Below, piece by piece: positions 9,503 through 20,125 of a stretch of 64,000 nt of DNA. A model generated the notes under the pieces. The model ran no database searches and was not told the DNA's origin. It worked only from the letters and a program-made list of their open reading frames with translations. Position numbers and translations under genes: made by a program. Origin of the DNA: Effrenium voratum (taxonomy: Eukaryota; Sar; Dinophyceae; Suessiales; Symbiodiniaceae); contig CAUJNA010001618.1 of assembly GCA_963377175.1 (NCBI GenBank), positions 1 through 64,000 on the forward strand, written 5' to 3'. Position 1 is the first letter of the stretch. Every line of letters starts with the position of its first letter.

Positions 9503-9985
9503 CTCTGTAGAGGGCGTTTTCCAAATGGCTTATATTGTACCTGAGAGGCTTCTGACACTCGTCCGTCCAGCATTTGACCTCGTCCTGCGAAGGATTCGAA
9601 GTCTAAATCGCTGCGTGCAGGCGTGTGGCTGCAAAATAGAGACCCCTAGATATGCGCTGCAATTTGGCTCCAGGTTGCATTTCAAGCGATGTCAAGCTTT
9701 GCCAAAGGAAACCCCTTTTCCCTTTTGTTCGGGGACCCCTTTTTTTTGGACCCCTTGTTTTCTTTTTTTTTGTTTTTTCTTAGCCCTGCAAAGGTTGGCT
9801 CGCTTGAAATGCAACCTGGAGCCAAATTGCAAGCATATCTAGGGGTCCTTATTTTGCAGCCACACGCCTGCACGCAGCGTTTTAGACTTCGAATCCTTCG
9901 CAGGACGAGGTCAAATGCTGGACGGACGAGTGTCAGAAGCCTCTCAGGTAGAATATAAGCCATTTGGAAAACGCCCTCTACAGAG
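9503..9985. mobile_element. Foldback (long inverted repeat) element
   Basis: The left end 'ctctgtagagggcgttttcc' (9503 on) is the complement of the right end (to 9985). Arms of about 220 bp match closely and enclose a short pyrimidine-rich core (about 9735-9780). No protein is encoded. An outer-arm copy without its partner occurs at the right edge of the window (about 63,880-64,000). This fits a non-autonomous foldback/MITE-type element; target-site duplications were not convincing. Confidence 0.7.
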
Positions 9986-10042
9986 AGAGTAGCGTTGCTG
10001 CAGACGGAGCGGCATTATGCTTCTGCTTGAGGGAAGTCAACC

Positions 10043-10692
10043 GTGAGACTTTGCGCCGTGCGGCGCTGGAGCGCCGCGTCGAGATCCTCGAGGAAGAGAA
10101 CAGAAATCTTCGTAGGCGGACGCACTGACGAGCTAGAAAAAAGAAGCCCGCCAAATGCTCGAATGGTCCAAATGCTCGATCACCCGCCGCAGCTGCTCAA
10201 AGAGATGACTTCCTCCAAGGCCGTCCGCTGCGTGCAGGCATGGCTCCTGGAGAAGCCTGCCGCGTGGGCGGACGCTGACGCTCCCTGCCTTGCGGCTGCT
10301 CTGATGGCCCAGCGGCCTCCACCAAGCGGCCTCGCGAGGATGCGCTGCTTGAGGCCGAGCGCTCGCACCAGCGCCGCCGCATCGAGCTCCTCGATAAGCA
10401 GCTGGACAGCACGCTCGTGGAAGCCCGACGCCTTGCGTGCAAGCTCGAGAATACCGAGCACTCGCAGGAAGTCTTGGAAGAGGTGTGCGAGATCTGCACG
10501 GCTCTTCGCACCCCGGCCACGCGCGCACAGCGGGCTGAGCTTGCCCTGCGCTGGTTCGAGAGCGACATCACGTGGTCCGGGCGCTGGGAAAATTGGAAAG
10601 CCAGAGATGACGAGGGCTCGCCGAGCAGCCCCCGAACCGACGTGAAGGAGCTCATCAGTGAGTGGCAGGCGGAGCTGTCGGAGACGTTGTAG
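10043..10692 (+). pseudogene. Coiled-coil protein gene, degraded copy
   Basis: Plus-strand coding signal in shifting frames: a heptad-rich start (VEILEEENRNLRRR), a middle segment with HPPQLL and RCVQAWLLE, then LLEAERSHQRRRIELLDKQ, and a clean final frame from about 10,417 to the stop at 10,692 containing LALRWFESDITW. The same protein is recognisable, rearranged, at 17.1-18.2 kb. It converges on the integrase B gene, so the two share a 3' end region. Function unknown; the long coiled coil suggests a structural or scaffolding part. Confidence 0.45.
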
Positions 10693-10708
10693 AGACGAAG
10701 AGGCACAG

Positions 10709-11673
10709 TCAAAAAGGAGGTGGGAGCCTGGGGCCTCTCTGTAGCCTCCGCTGGCGGGATTGCACCTCCAACCCCCGCGGTTCGGGAGCTGAGTTTTCGG
10801 GGACTTTTCGGAGATCCCTGTGCACCACCTTTTCCGGCCACCCCTCCAAGCCAAACCTCGCCCCCATCTCCCCGCTCTCGGCGGAGACAACCCTGTATAC
10901 CTTTTCGCTCCAGGCTATCTCGTTGACCCTGTAGGAGCCCCTGCTTTCGATCGCCTTGACCCTGATCCGAACCATATCCCCGACCTTGATTTCCGGGCGG
11001 GTCACCTTGGCTTGGCCCTGCGTTCGATGTTGCGCAGAGCAACTGCCATTTCGCGGTCAGAGCAGGCGAGGTTCGGCGCCACCTGCGTGGTAGCGTGCTT
11101 CCTTCCGTTGATTTGGCTCAAGATGTCGGCCAGGGTGCCACTGCCCCCGCCGGCCCGCTCCGGCTGCTATGCGGCGCAACATGGCCTCCTTGATGGTGCG
11201 GATGGTGCGCTCCGCGAAGTAGGCGTGGCCCCTGGTCACCTGCTTCTCGATGTTCCAGAAATCAGCTCCTTGAACTCCCTCTTGAACTCGGAGCCGTCGT
11301 CGGAGTACACGTTGGCCGGCACCCCCAGGGCTTGGAAGACCTTCTTCATGCCCGCCGCGGTGGTGCTCGCAAGACGGTCCTTCAGCGGCTCCGCGGCCAC
11401 TTTCTTGGTGAGCGCGTCGATGGCCTAGGGCTTGCCGCCAAAGGCCCTTATGTCGGCCAGGTCCACCCAGCTGGTTCATGGGCTCCAGAGGCACGAAGCT
11501 GTTGTAGCCGGTCCTGGTTCACCCGGAGGCCGTCCAGAAACGCCTTCACCTCCCCTCTGGAGATGCTGGGGTTGCGCACCTGGGCCTGCTGCAGCGTCTG
11601 CGCTATGCTGCCGAAACCGGTGCGGGGATCCTCGTAGACGGCCTTGATGGTTCGCCTGCGGGCGTCGGCCATG
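10709..11673 (-). pseudogene. Integrase type B (DDE, Polinton-like), broken
   Basis: The frame from the ATG at 11,673 gives a helical N-terminal domain (YEDPRTGFGSIAQTLQQAQ). The core then follows in other frames: WVDLADI, YSDDGSEFKREF and FAERTIRTIKEAM supply a canonical D, D, E set. An SH3-like C-terminal domain (KVGDMVRIRV to VHRDLRKV) closes the gene. Frameshifts fall near 11,500, 11,470 and 11,270, and an in-frame TAG (11,425-11,427) replaces the Tyr expected after GGKP. It starts 5 bp after the stop of fibre copy 2, where the other fibres have the type A integrase. Polinton integrases have this N-helical/DDE/SH3 order. Its C-terminal end is duplicated at 18.19-18.42 kb. Confidence 0.65.
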
Positions 11674-11677
11674 TTTC

Positions 11678-14600
11678 TTATGGCTTCGGTCCCCGCTGGG
11701 CCTGCCAGGCTTCCGCCTCGTCCAGCCGGGCCTGGAAGCCCTTGCACACCCCCCAGAGCACGCTGGTGAGGTGCGAGTAGTCGAGGGTGACCATCTCCGT
11801 GCCGTCGCTCCACCTCGCGGTGCCCGTCAGGTTCTTCCACTTCGCTCCTGTGAAGTCGTTTGACGCGAAGCCCAGCCTCAGGTCCTCGTTCATGTCCGGG
11901 AGCTTGTACTGCTTGGCCTCCACGGAGTCGAACAGCTGCTGGAGCTCTGCCACGTCGGCCTCGGCCATCTCGTCTTCACCCTGCTGTCCGACAGATTCGT
12001 GAAGCTCGTGTTGCAGACCACGTTGCCCGTGTTGCCCGCGATCACGAGGCAGCCGGGGTTCCTCTGGTTCGTGGTCAGGGACAGCTGTGTGGAGAGGCTC
12101 TTCGTCTGCACCAGCGCCTCGTCGTTGATCATGATGAGCTCGCACTGGTGCGTCCCGCCGTCCCGCTCCAGGAAGGGAGGAGTCAGGAAGAGGCAATAGT
12201 CGAGGAGAGCAACCCTGGCGCTCTGGTTGCCCTGGCAAGCCCCGCCGCACCCGGGCCGCTGTCGGTAGGCCGCGCTGTTGTTTGGAGACTGCAGCTTGCT
12301 CCAGCCCGCCCCCAAACATCCATACTATTTCCCCCGCCCTGATATAAAACCAGTTCTTCGTCAGAAAGAGATCGTCCGAGAAGTCGGAGGTGTTGGTCAC
12401 GGTGAGCGTGTTGGACGCGAAGAGCTGCGGCGCGGAGACCGTGCCCGAGCTCGTCACGTCGCCGCAGACCACGCTGCCCGTCGACACTCCGCCGCTTGTG
12501 GCCGTGAAGGTGCAGTCCAGGCTCTCGCAGTCCAGCGGGCCCGTGGAGGCCGCCCCGGTGATGGTCAGCGTGGCGCCCGTGAGCGCCCCGGTGGCTGCGA
12601 AGCTCGCCGCGGTTGCAGCGCCCGAGGCCGTCAATGTCCCCGTGGACACGTCGCCCACCGTGGTGAAGTTCCCGGCGTTGGCCGTGTTGTTGATGGTCAA
12701 CGTGCTGCCCGTGATTCCTGTGGCGGAGCTCAGCAGGCCCACGCTGGCCGCGCCGCTGATGCTCAGCGAGCTGCCTGACACGGCCCCTGTGGACGACAGC
12801 GCGGCCCCGGCGACGGTACCTGTGGCTGTGAGCGCAGCGCAGGAGACTGTGCCCGAGGCGTCCACGCCCGTGGTGAACACGTCGGTGCAGTTCACGTCGT
12901 TGCACAGCAGCTGGTCGCAGCCCACGTTGCCCTGCGCGGTGAGCCCGTCCAGTGTGGCCGAGCCCGTGAGGGCCAGCGAGTCCGCCAGCAGGTCCGTCAC
13001 TGAGACAGACTCTCCCTCGAAGGCAGTGGCCCTGATCTGCATGCTGTACAGGTCCAGCGTGCCCGCCGACTGCTGCACCAGCCCGGGGATAGAGCCGCCG
13101 AAGGCTCCGAAGTGCAGCTTCGCGATTCCGCCCGGCGGCACCGAGAAGTCCAGGCGCGCCGTGCTCCAGACGCCCGGCGAGGGCGTGCCGAGGAAGGTGC
13201 CGGTGACGCCCACGTAGTCGTTGTCGGCCGCGCTGACGTACATCACCAAGTTGGAGGCCGTGCCCAGCCTGTACCGGCAGCCGAAGGAGTAGCGTCTCCC
13301 CGGCGTCAGCGTGTGGGTGCGCACGATGTTCCAGGCGAAGGCGCTCAGGGTCATGGCGTAGCCCTCCAGCTGGAAGCCTCCCACCGTGAAGCTGGCCGAG
13401 GCCACGGAGCTCTGGCTGTTGGAGCGCACCAGGAAGTTGCCTAGCGTGGTGAGCGTGGGCTCCAGCAGCTCCTCGCCCAGGGTGGCCAGCGTGACGTCGT
13501 CGGCCCCTCCGTCGAGGAACTCGTGCTTCAGCAGGAGCGCCGAGGCCGCCGTGTCCTCCTCCGCCTCCGCCGCGTTGCCGGTCTCCAGGGTTGCGTCCAG
13601 GATCTGGAGGCCGTAGACGTCCACCGTTCCAGCCGTCTGGTTGGGCAGGCCCGGCGCCTGGAAGTGCGCCCCGAAGTGCAGCTTCGCCACCCCGTTCGGA
13701 GGCACTGAGAAGTACATCTTGGCAGTGCTCCAGGCACCCTGGTCGCCCACGAAGCTGCCGTACAATGGGTCGTAGACGTTGTCTGCCTCGGACATGTACA
13801 CCACGAAGTTGGAGGCCGTGCCGAGCCGGTAGCGGCAGGCGAAGAGGAGCTCTCTGCCGGGCGTCAAGTTGTAGGTGCGCACAATGTTCCACGGGGTCGC
13901 CGCCAGGGTCAGGGTGTAGCCGTCCACGCTTACTCCCGCGGTGTGCGTGGCCAGGACCACGCTGCAGCCGCTGCTGGGGCGAACCGTCCAGTTTGACAGC
14001 GAGACGTCCGTGGGGCCCAGGATCTGCTCTCCTATGGCGGCCACCACCTCGTCGGCCCCTCCGTCGTCCGGAAAGAGGCCGTCTACTTGTGCGATGGTGT
14101 AGTAGCTGAGCAGCGCGGCTATGCTCGAGGCCGTTGCCGTGTCCTGGTCTGCGGCTGAACGGTACGCCACCAGCGCCGAGGTGATTTGGTTGGTTGTCAA
14201 CACGTCCTGGTCCGGGCCCGTCCGGTAGGCCAGCAGCGCGCCCGCGATGGCGGCCTGCGTCTGCGTGTCCTGCGCGCTTGCCGTGCGGTAGTCTCCCAAC
14301 AGCGCGTCAACCTGCGCCGAGGTGTAGTAGGCCAGCAGCGCTGCTGTGATGGCGCTGGTCGTCTCAGCGTCCTGCGCTGCCCCTGTGCGGTAGTCTCCCA
14401 ACAGCGCGTCTACCAGAGCCGAGGTGTAGTAGGCCAGCAGGGCTGCTGTTATGGCGGCGTCAGTGCCCGCCGTGGAGTAGCAGTCTGCCGTGATGCTCAG
14501 CGTGTCGTCGCCGTTGGCAAGAGCAGCAGAGAGAGGAGCCATGAAATGCAGGTTGCGAACGACGTTACTTCCGCGAACGAGCTCCCAAGTCGTGAAGCCC

Positions 14601-15745
14601 GCCCAGGCCGGCGCGTTAACAACTCCGCCGCTGCCGGAAAGCAGCAGGGCTGCGAGCTCCGCGAGGATTGCGTCGAGGGCGCTCTGGAGCGTGGTCTCGC
14701 TGGCCGAGAGCGCGGCGTTCGTGACGTATGAGGCCAGCAGCGTCGCGTCGGCCTTGGCCCCCTGGAGCGCCGTGATGCTGGCGTCCCGGCTAGCAAGCTG
14801 CGCTGCGACGAAGGCCTCGGTGGCGAGACCCAGCAGGGCATTTGCTATCTTGGGGTCTACCTCCAGCGGCGTGTCCAAGCCGTCCACCGTGGAGAGCAGG
14901 GAGGCCAGCGCGCTTGCGTCCGCCTTGCCGAGGAGGGCGGCGTCCAGGGCTGCCGTGGTGACGGCGACCAAGAGGGCCGTCGCTATCTTAGAGTCCACCT
15001 CCGAGGAAGTGTCCACGGCCGACTGCAGGGCGTAAGCAGTCAGGGCGCTGGCGTCTGCCTTGGAGGCCTGCAGCCCCGAGATGGAGGCGTCTCGGCTCGC
15101 GAGCTCGGAGGCCAGCGCCGCGGCGGTGACGGCCCTCAGGAGAGCGTTGGCCACCTTGGTGTCCACCTCCAGCGGCGTGATCCTCGCCGCTATGTCCAGG
15201 GAGTGCTGGTCCACCACCGTCTTGAGGCCGTAGTTGGCGGCCACCGTGGCCAGCGTGGCGTTGTTGGCCGAGGCGATGGAGCCGTTCATGGCCGCCGTGG
15301 TGCTGTAGTTGGACCGCTTCAGGTCCACGCCGTCCGGGGTGCTCTTGGTGGCAACCACGCCCTCCAGCACGTCGAAGGCCGACTGGTCTGCCTTGTTGGA
15401 GAGGCCCGTGGTCAGCGAGCTCTGCAGCGCTGCGATGCTGCTTCCGTGCGCGACCACCTGACCGTCCGTGGTGGCCAGGGCCGCAGCCGTTGCTAGGGGC
15501 GCAATCGCCGGCGCCAGCGCGCTGCTGTCCAGCTTTGAGGCCAGCTCGGCGGTGACTCGGACGTCCAGGGACTGGATGGCAGCGGCGTTGTTGCCTGAGG
15601 CTGCCGTGTTCACCGCCAGGTCAGCCACTTGAGCGTAGGGAGTCAGAGCGAGGGCCAGCTGTCCGGCTGTGACGTGCGTGCCGTCAGTCACCTCTCCGTT
15701 GTCCAGGACCTCGGGGATGTTGCCCGTGACAGGTCCTTCAAACAT
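11678..15745 (-). pseudogene. S74-chaperone fibre gene, copy 2 (most complete)
   Basis: The start MFEGPVTGNIPE is at 15,745, and the open frame also runs 16 codons upstream to 15,793. All fibre regions are present in order: coiled coil, three GDYRT repeats, two CRYRLGTASN jelly-roll-like modules, beta-solenoid, and S74. Although one open frame spans the locus, it reads a wrong frame between about 12,290 and 11,985. Small length changes there put ELIMINDEALVQTK and the SDSRVK cleavage motif in another frame before the correct frame resumes for KWKNLTGTARWSDG. Compared with the other copies it carries two extra inserts of 36 bp (about 12,180-12,215) and 39 bp (about 12,312-12,350), both multiples of three. 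Integrase B follows 5 bp downstream. Confidence 0.7.
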
Positions 15746-15925
15746 GTTTACATATGTTCTCGCCGACGCCTTAGTCCAGTGGCTATGGGACATTCGGGGG
15801 GTCCCGTGCTACCAGTACGCGGTCCTTCAAACATGTTTTCTTAGGACGATTTCGTGTCGATGGGACATTGCACTTTCGCAACACCTCTATTCGCCGGGTG
15901 TTCTGATTGTATATCGACTCGCACG
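15746..15925. other. Upstream region of fibre copy 2
   Basis: The first ~40 bp upstream of the start is shared with fibre copy 3 ('aacatatgtaaacatg' and 'ctaaggcgtcggcga'), including a tRNA A-box-like string at 15,771-15,786 on the plus strand. A second short copy of 'ggtccttcaaacatgttttc' lies at about 15,822. No gene. Confidence 0.5.
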
Positions 15926-16130
15926 CTGAATTGGAAGTGGAGTGTAAAATCACCCACTTGGCATGAGGCGATGAATTGGCAGTGGAGGATAAAAACACCC
16001 ACTGGGCATGAGGCGATGAATTGGAAGTGGAGGATAAAATCGCCCACTTGGCATGAGGCGATGAATTGGCCGAAGTGGCGCAGTGTCCTATAAGATCGGA
16101 CTCTGGGCATGAGGCGATGAATTGGCCGAA
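15926..16130. repeat. 45-bp tandem hairpin repeat
   Basis: Four to five units beginning 'tgaattgg' and ending 'gggcatgaggcga' (about 15,926, 15,971, 16,016, 16,061, 16,117). Unit 1 carries AAGTGG...CCACTT, unit 2 CAGTGG...CCACTG, unit 3 AAGTGG...CCACTT, so pairing is kept although the bases change. Confidence 0.8.
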
Positions 16131-16476
16131 AATGTCGGTCAAAAGCGCTTGGGGCACCTCGGCCACATGACGAGACCTGAGCCAACCTTGCCCAGACAAG
16201 CATACTGGCTGGAATGCGATTGAGGGGAAATAACCCTCAATTCAACTTCCCGTGCTACCAGTACGCGAACTCGCCAGAGAACTCGCTTTTCCAAGCCTTT
16301 TGCGCACTTTTCGGCCCCAAAGAGAGCGGCAGATTCTCACTGTTTGAGAAACTGCTTCTAAAGTTTTTGGGCCAAAAAGCGCCGTTTTGGACAGGTAGCG
16401 AGAGCCCATAGTGAGATGGTTTAAGCGTTGCGCTGCTCTCCGTAGCGACGTTTCGGAGGCTCGATTCCTCCCGGGG

Positions 16477-16850
16477 CCTCGGCGGGCTGACGTGTTAGAG
16501 ATCGGTGACTTCGGCGGTGACAAGCTCGGCGGGCTGACGCGTTACGTGGAAAAACCTCGGCGGGCTGACGTGTTACTCGGAAGCACCTCGGCGGGCTGCC
16601 GCGTCAGACGCTGGCTGGCTCTGGGCTGTGCCTCGGCGGGCTGACGTGTTAGAGACCGGTGACTTCGGCGGTGACGAGCTCGGCGGGCTGACGCGTTACG
16701 TGGAAAAACCTCGGCGGGCTGACGTGTTACTCGGAAGCACCTCGGCGGGCTGCCGCGTCAGACGCTGGCTGTCTCTGGGCTGTGCCTCGGCGGGCTGACG
16801 TGTTAGAGACCGGTGACTTCGGCGGTGACAAGCTCGGCGGGCTGGAATTC
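16477..16850. repeat. 154-bp tandem repeat with 'cctcggcgggctg' sub-repeats
   Basis: About 2.4 copies start at 16,477, 16,631 and 16,785; within each, 'cctcggcgggctg' recurs several times. The first copy is preceded by a perfect 5-bp/7-nt tRNA T-arm-like hairpin at 16,455-16,471. Open frames here are by-products. Confidence 0.8.
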
Positions 16851-16949
16851 GCAGGTTTTTCGGGGCAGAATACGGATTTCGGAGCACTGCAAACACCTGC
16901 AACCGGTTTTCGCAGGAAAACGAGCGAATTTGAGGCCCGGGCTGCACTT

Positions 16950-17035
16950 TTGACGCAGGACACGAAAAAACGCACTTTTCGGAGTTCGCCGTTTTCAGCG
17001 CTTTTTGCACCCAAAACGGAGTGGTGACATTGAAC
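16950..17035. repeat. Dispersed ~65-bp repeat
   Basis: The stretch with 'gacacgaaaaa', 'ttcagcgctttttgcacc' and 'aaaacgga' recurs with about 80% similarity at 63,808-63,870. In both places it lies next to element remains. Unknown origin. Confidence 0.6.
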
Positions 17036-17139
17036 GGTGACATCGGAAAAACGTTCAGCGGGTTGAAGAATTTGGCTGTTTTGCAGGGTTTTGGGACCAA
17101 AATCCGAAAATTAATTGGATACTATAAGCCTTCTTTCCT

Positions 17140-18190
17140 TACTACTGAGCGCGTTGAGGAGCTGGAGCGCAGCAACAGAATTCTCCGCCTGCGGGTGGCG
17201 CAGCTCGGCGAGATCCTCGCGCAAGCGCACAGATGAGCTTGAGGAAAAAGCTCTCGTTTTCTCGTCTTAATGATTCGATCCGCCGCAGCTGCTCAAGATG
17301 ACTTCCTTGGCGGCCTTCCGATGCGTGCAGGCATGGTTTATGGAGCCCGCCGTGTGGGCGGAGGAGGACGTTGCCAGCCTTGCGGCCGCTCTGATGGTCC
17401 AGCGGCCTCCCGCGCGGCCTTATCGAGGAGCTCGATGCGGCGGCGCTGGTGCGAGCGCTCGGCCTCGAGCAGCGCGTCTTCGCGAGGCCGCTTGGTGGGA
17501 GGCCGCTGGGCCATCTGAGCAGCCGCAAGGCAGGGATCGTCCGCCCACGCGGTGGGCTTTTCCAGAAGCCATGCCTGCACGCAACGGAAGGCCGCCGAGG
17601 AAGTCATCTTGAGCAGCTGCGGCGGGTGATCGAGCATTTGGCCATTTGAGCATTTGGCGGGCTTTTTTTCTTTGCGCGAGTCCAAGCTCGTCAGTGCGTT
17701 CGCCTGCGAAGATTTCTGTTCCTCGAGGATCGCGGCGCTCCAGCGCCTCACGGCGGGTCTCGCGGTTGGCCTCCCCCTCAAGCTGAGCAGCCCGCTCCCG
17801 CGCCATCTGCAGTTCCGCCAGATATCGCTCACAGCGTTCGTAGAGCTGCTCCAGCACCCCGAGGAGAGTCCCACTGCGCGCAGCTTCGGCGATGAGATCC
17901 TCTTCAAGGTACTCGATGCGGAGCCGGTAGTACAGACGCTCGGCCTGGAGCAGTGCATCCTCGCGACACTCGCAGGAAGTCTTGGAAGAGGCGAGATCTG
18001 CGCGGCTCTTCGCACCCCGGCCACGCGCGTACAGCGGGCTGAGCTTGCCCTGCGCTGGTTCGAGAGCGACATCACGTGGTACGGGCGGTGGGAAAATTGG
18101 AAAGTCAGAGATGACGAGGGCTCGCCGAGCAGCCCCCGAACCGACGTGAAGGAGCTCATCAGGCGGAGCTGTAGAGACGTAGAGGCACAG
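17140..18190. pseudogene. Coiled-coil gene, second copy, internally inverted
   Basis: Pieces of the same coiled-coil protein as at 10.04-10.69 kb. The plus strand carries the first heptads (ERVEELERSNRILRLRVAQL, to 17,236) and the last segment (LALRWFESDITW, about 17,960-18,170). The minus strand between about 17,430 and 17,960 carries the middle, with ERCERYLAELQMARERAAQL and PREDALLEAERSHQRRRIEL. The middle is therefore inverted relative to the ends. A pseudogene by rearrangement. Confidence 0.5.
17275..17632. repeat. Long inverted repeat (about 135-bp arms)
   Basis: The left arm 17,275-17,410 (from 'ccgccgcagctgctcaagat') and the right arm 17,498-17,632 are imperfect complements separated by about 87 bp. 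The left arm is in the orientation of the 10-kb copy, the right arm reversed. It marks one end of the inversion in the coiled-coil gene. Confidence 0.8.
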
Positions 18191-18420
18191 TCAAAAAGGA
18201 GGTGGGAGCCTGGGGCGCGGTTCGGGAACTGAGTTTTCGGGGACTTTTCGGAGATCCCTGTGCACCACCTTTTCCGGCCACCCCTCCAAGCCAAACCTCG
18301 CCCCCATCTCCCCGCTCTCGGCGGAGACTACCCTGTATACCTTTTCGCTCCAGGTATCTCGTTGACCCTGTAGGAGCCCCTGCTTTCGATCGGCTTAACC
18401 CTGATCCGAACCATATCCCA
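18190..18420 (-). pseudogene. Integrase B C-terminal fragment
   Basis: Nearly the same nucleotides as 10,770-10,985, covering the SH3-like end of integrase B (IAWSEKVYRVVSAES on the minus strand). It breaks off at 18,420 where Helitron-like sequence begins. The coiled-coil end and integrase end were therefore copied together. Confidence 0.6.
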
Positions 18421-18588
18421 GGCTACACGGAGCACTTCGAGATTTTGCAGTACGTCTACGACCTACACCTCTGGACGGATCTTGGCTCCAAGCGCAGCTT
18501 GGGCAGGGGAGTGCCCATGAGGCTGATGATGGCCGGCTCAAGCTTCAGCCCCATCTACTGGAAGCGCGTCTCGAAGTGCTCCGTGTAG
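18421..18588. repeat. 22-bp inverted repeat flanking a 124-bp inversion
   Basis: 'ggctacacggagcacttcga' (18,421 on) returns as its complement ending at 18,588. The coding sense of the transposon protein flips between them: GYTEHFE is read on the minus strand up to about 18,567, and GYTEHFEILQYVYDL on the plus strand from 18,421. Confidence 0.8.
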
Positions 18589-20125
18589 CCTAGCAGACAG
18601 CCCAAGGCCAGCGCGCCGTAGAGGCGCTTAATGCTGTGGCGGACCAGGCCGTCTTCCTCTTCCGCCTCGGCCTCTCCAGCTCCCTCTTCTTCACCCGCCT
18701 CCAAGCGGGCTGCGGGCCGCAGCGCCTCCTCCAAAGTCTCGCCCCGCTGCCTGCGCGGGTCTGTGGCCCGCTCGTTGCTGAACGTCTGGTCGAGCCGCCA
18801 GAACAGGCAGGGCCACAGGGCGCACTCCAAGCCCGGCTCCTCCAGGAAAGCTAGCCGGCGACGCCGGGCCTTCGGGGTTCTCTCGTAAGAACTCTTTGTG
18901 CTCCCTTACGAACTTGCCGTAGGCGGAGTCCTCGCTGTGCTTCAAGAGCTTGTAGGCCGCCTTGGCTTTGCGCCGCATCTCCCGGTCACCCAGGCCCTTG
19001 ACGGCCTCCTTGACGGGCTCCTCTTTCCAGTAGAACCTCAATCATGGCCACGTGCGCGCGGTAGCCTGTGCCGTGCTTCGCGCGGCGCTCGTAGCCTGCA
19101 TCAATCTGTAAAGGGCTCAGCACCTTGGCCGCCTCCTCGCTTAAGCCCTTCAGCGGCTCTGGGACGTCCTCAAGCTTGGGCGTCGGTGTCTGCCGGCTGC
19201 CGCGGCAGCGGGGGCACTGCAAGGCTGGCGCAGTCAACTTCTGGTCCCGGGTCAGGGCCTTCTGTGTCAGATCCCGCGCCAGCATCAGTCCGCAGCTTTC
19301 GCATTGGGCCCAGCTGTAGTAGAGGGCCCATCTTTCCAGGCCCGCTGCTCGGGCCGAGCGCTTGGCCGGCGGCAGCGGGGCTTCGTTGTCCACCACCGTG
19401 CCCGGGGCCGTCCTTTCCTTGGGCCGCCCGGCGTGCTTGCGTCCGCGGGCCCTGTCTGCCAGCACTTGCTCGCGATAAGCCTTCTTCTCCGCCGCCGTGG
19501 CCCCGGCCTTGCTGGACTGCCGCTTTGCTAGGGCTGTCGCCCACCGCGTCTTGAGCTCCTCCGCGGTGGTCTGGGCAGCCGGACGGCGGCCCAAGCGCTT
19601 GGGCTTGACTGGCCGCAGTAGTTGCTTTATCTCCTCCTTGACGTCCGCAGAGATCCTTTCCGCAAGCATCTTTTCCCTGGCGGCTGGGCTCATCTGCTTC
19701 AGCGCGTTGGCCACTTCCTTGCGCCCAGCCGCCGAGTCGTACTTCACGCCCAGCGCCGCGGGGTCGCAGAAAAGACAAACTGCCGCTCCGCGTTTATGAA
19801 TTTGCGCCGGGCCGCCTTTCTGGCTCAGAGCAAAGATGCAGGGCTCGTCTTCGAAGCCGGCGCAGAACCTGCTATGGCCTAAGCCGTTGCGGAAATGCTG
19901 GCGGAACTCCTCCGAGATCAGTTCTTCCAGAGCAATCCAGCGCAGGTTCGGGTCGGTCATCGCTTTCAGACTCTGCAAGATAGAGCTCCGGCCCGCCGCT
20001 GTGAGGCAGGCGGCTTCCATGGCCTCGTAGTCGCAGAAGACGCATAGATCCTTGTTGGGGCCGACTTGAGCTCGGCCACCGTTCTTTGCCCAGCAGCACT
20101 CGAGATTCTGGCACAGGCGCGGCAT
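18421..20125 (-). pseudogene. Helitron-like transposon protein, N-terminal part
   Basis: The ATG at 20,125 opens a Cys-rich protein with paired cysteines likely to bind zinc (CVFC, CLFC, CESC, CPRC), a basic middle region, then LSPLQIDAGYERRAKHG. After a frameshift near 19,035 it continues RFYWKEEPVKEAVKGL, then GLECALWPCLFWRLD (about 18,830) and an acidic stretch, then HSIKRLYGALALGCLLGYTEHFE. The ending VYDLHLWTDLG... SFSPIYWK is on the opposite strand (18,421-18,560). The LWP-LFW and FSPxYW pattern is what I associate with the N-terminal region of Helitron-like proteins; Rep and helicase domains are absent. Best called a truncated, inverted remnant. Confidence 0.45.

Noticed and set aside
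10043..10645. 200-codon plus-strand frame as a complete gene
   Set aside because: It mixes frames: the recognisable coiled-coil segments lie in other frames, and the matching copy at 17-18 kb confirms this.
11678..15793. 1371-codon open frame taken as an intact fibre
   Set aside because: Between about 12,290 and 11,985 the open frame does not match the fibre protein; the SDSRVK motif is in another frame. Compensating length changes keep it open.
16395..16475. tRNA gene
   Set aside because: There is a perfect T-arm (GGAGG-CTCGATT-CCTCC, 16,455-16,471), but acceptor and D stems do not pair and the anticodon loop is the wrong size. At most a tRNA-derived remnant.
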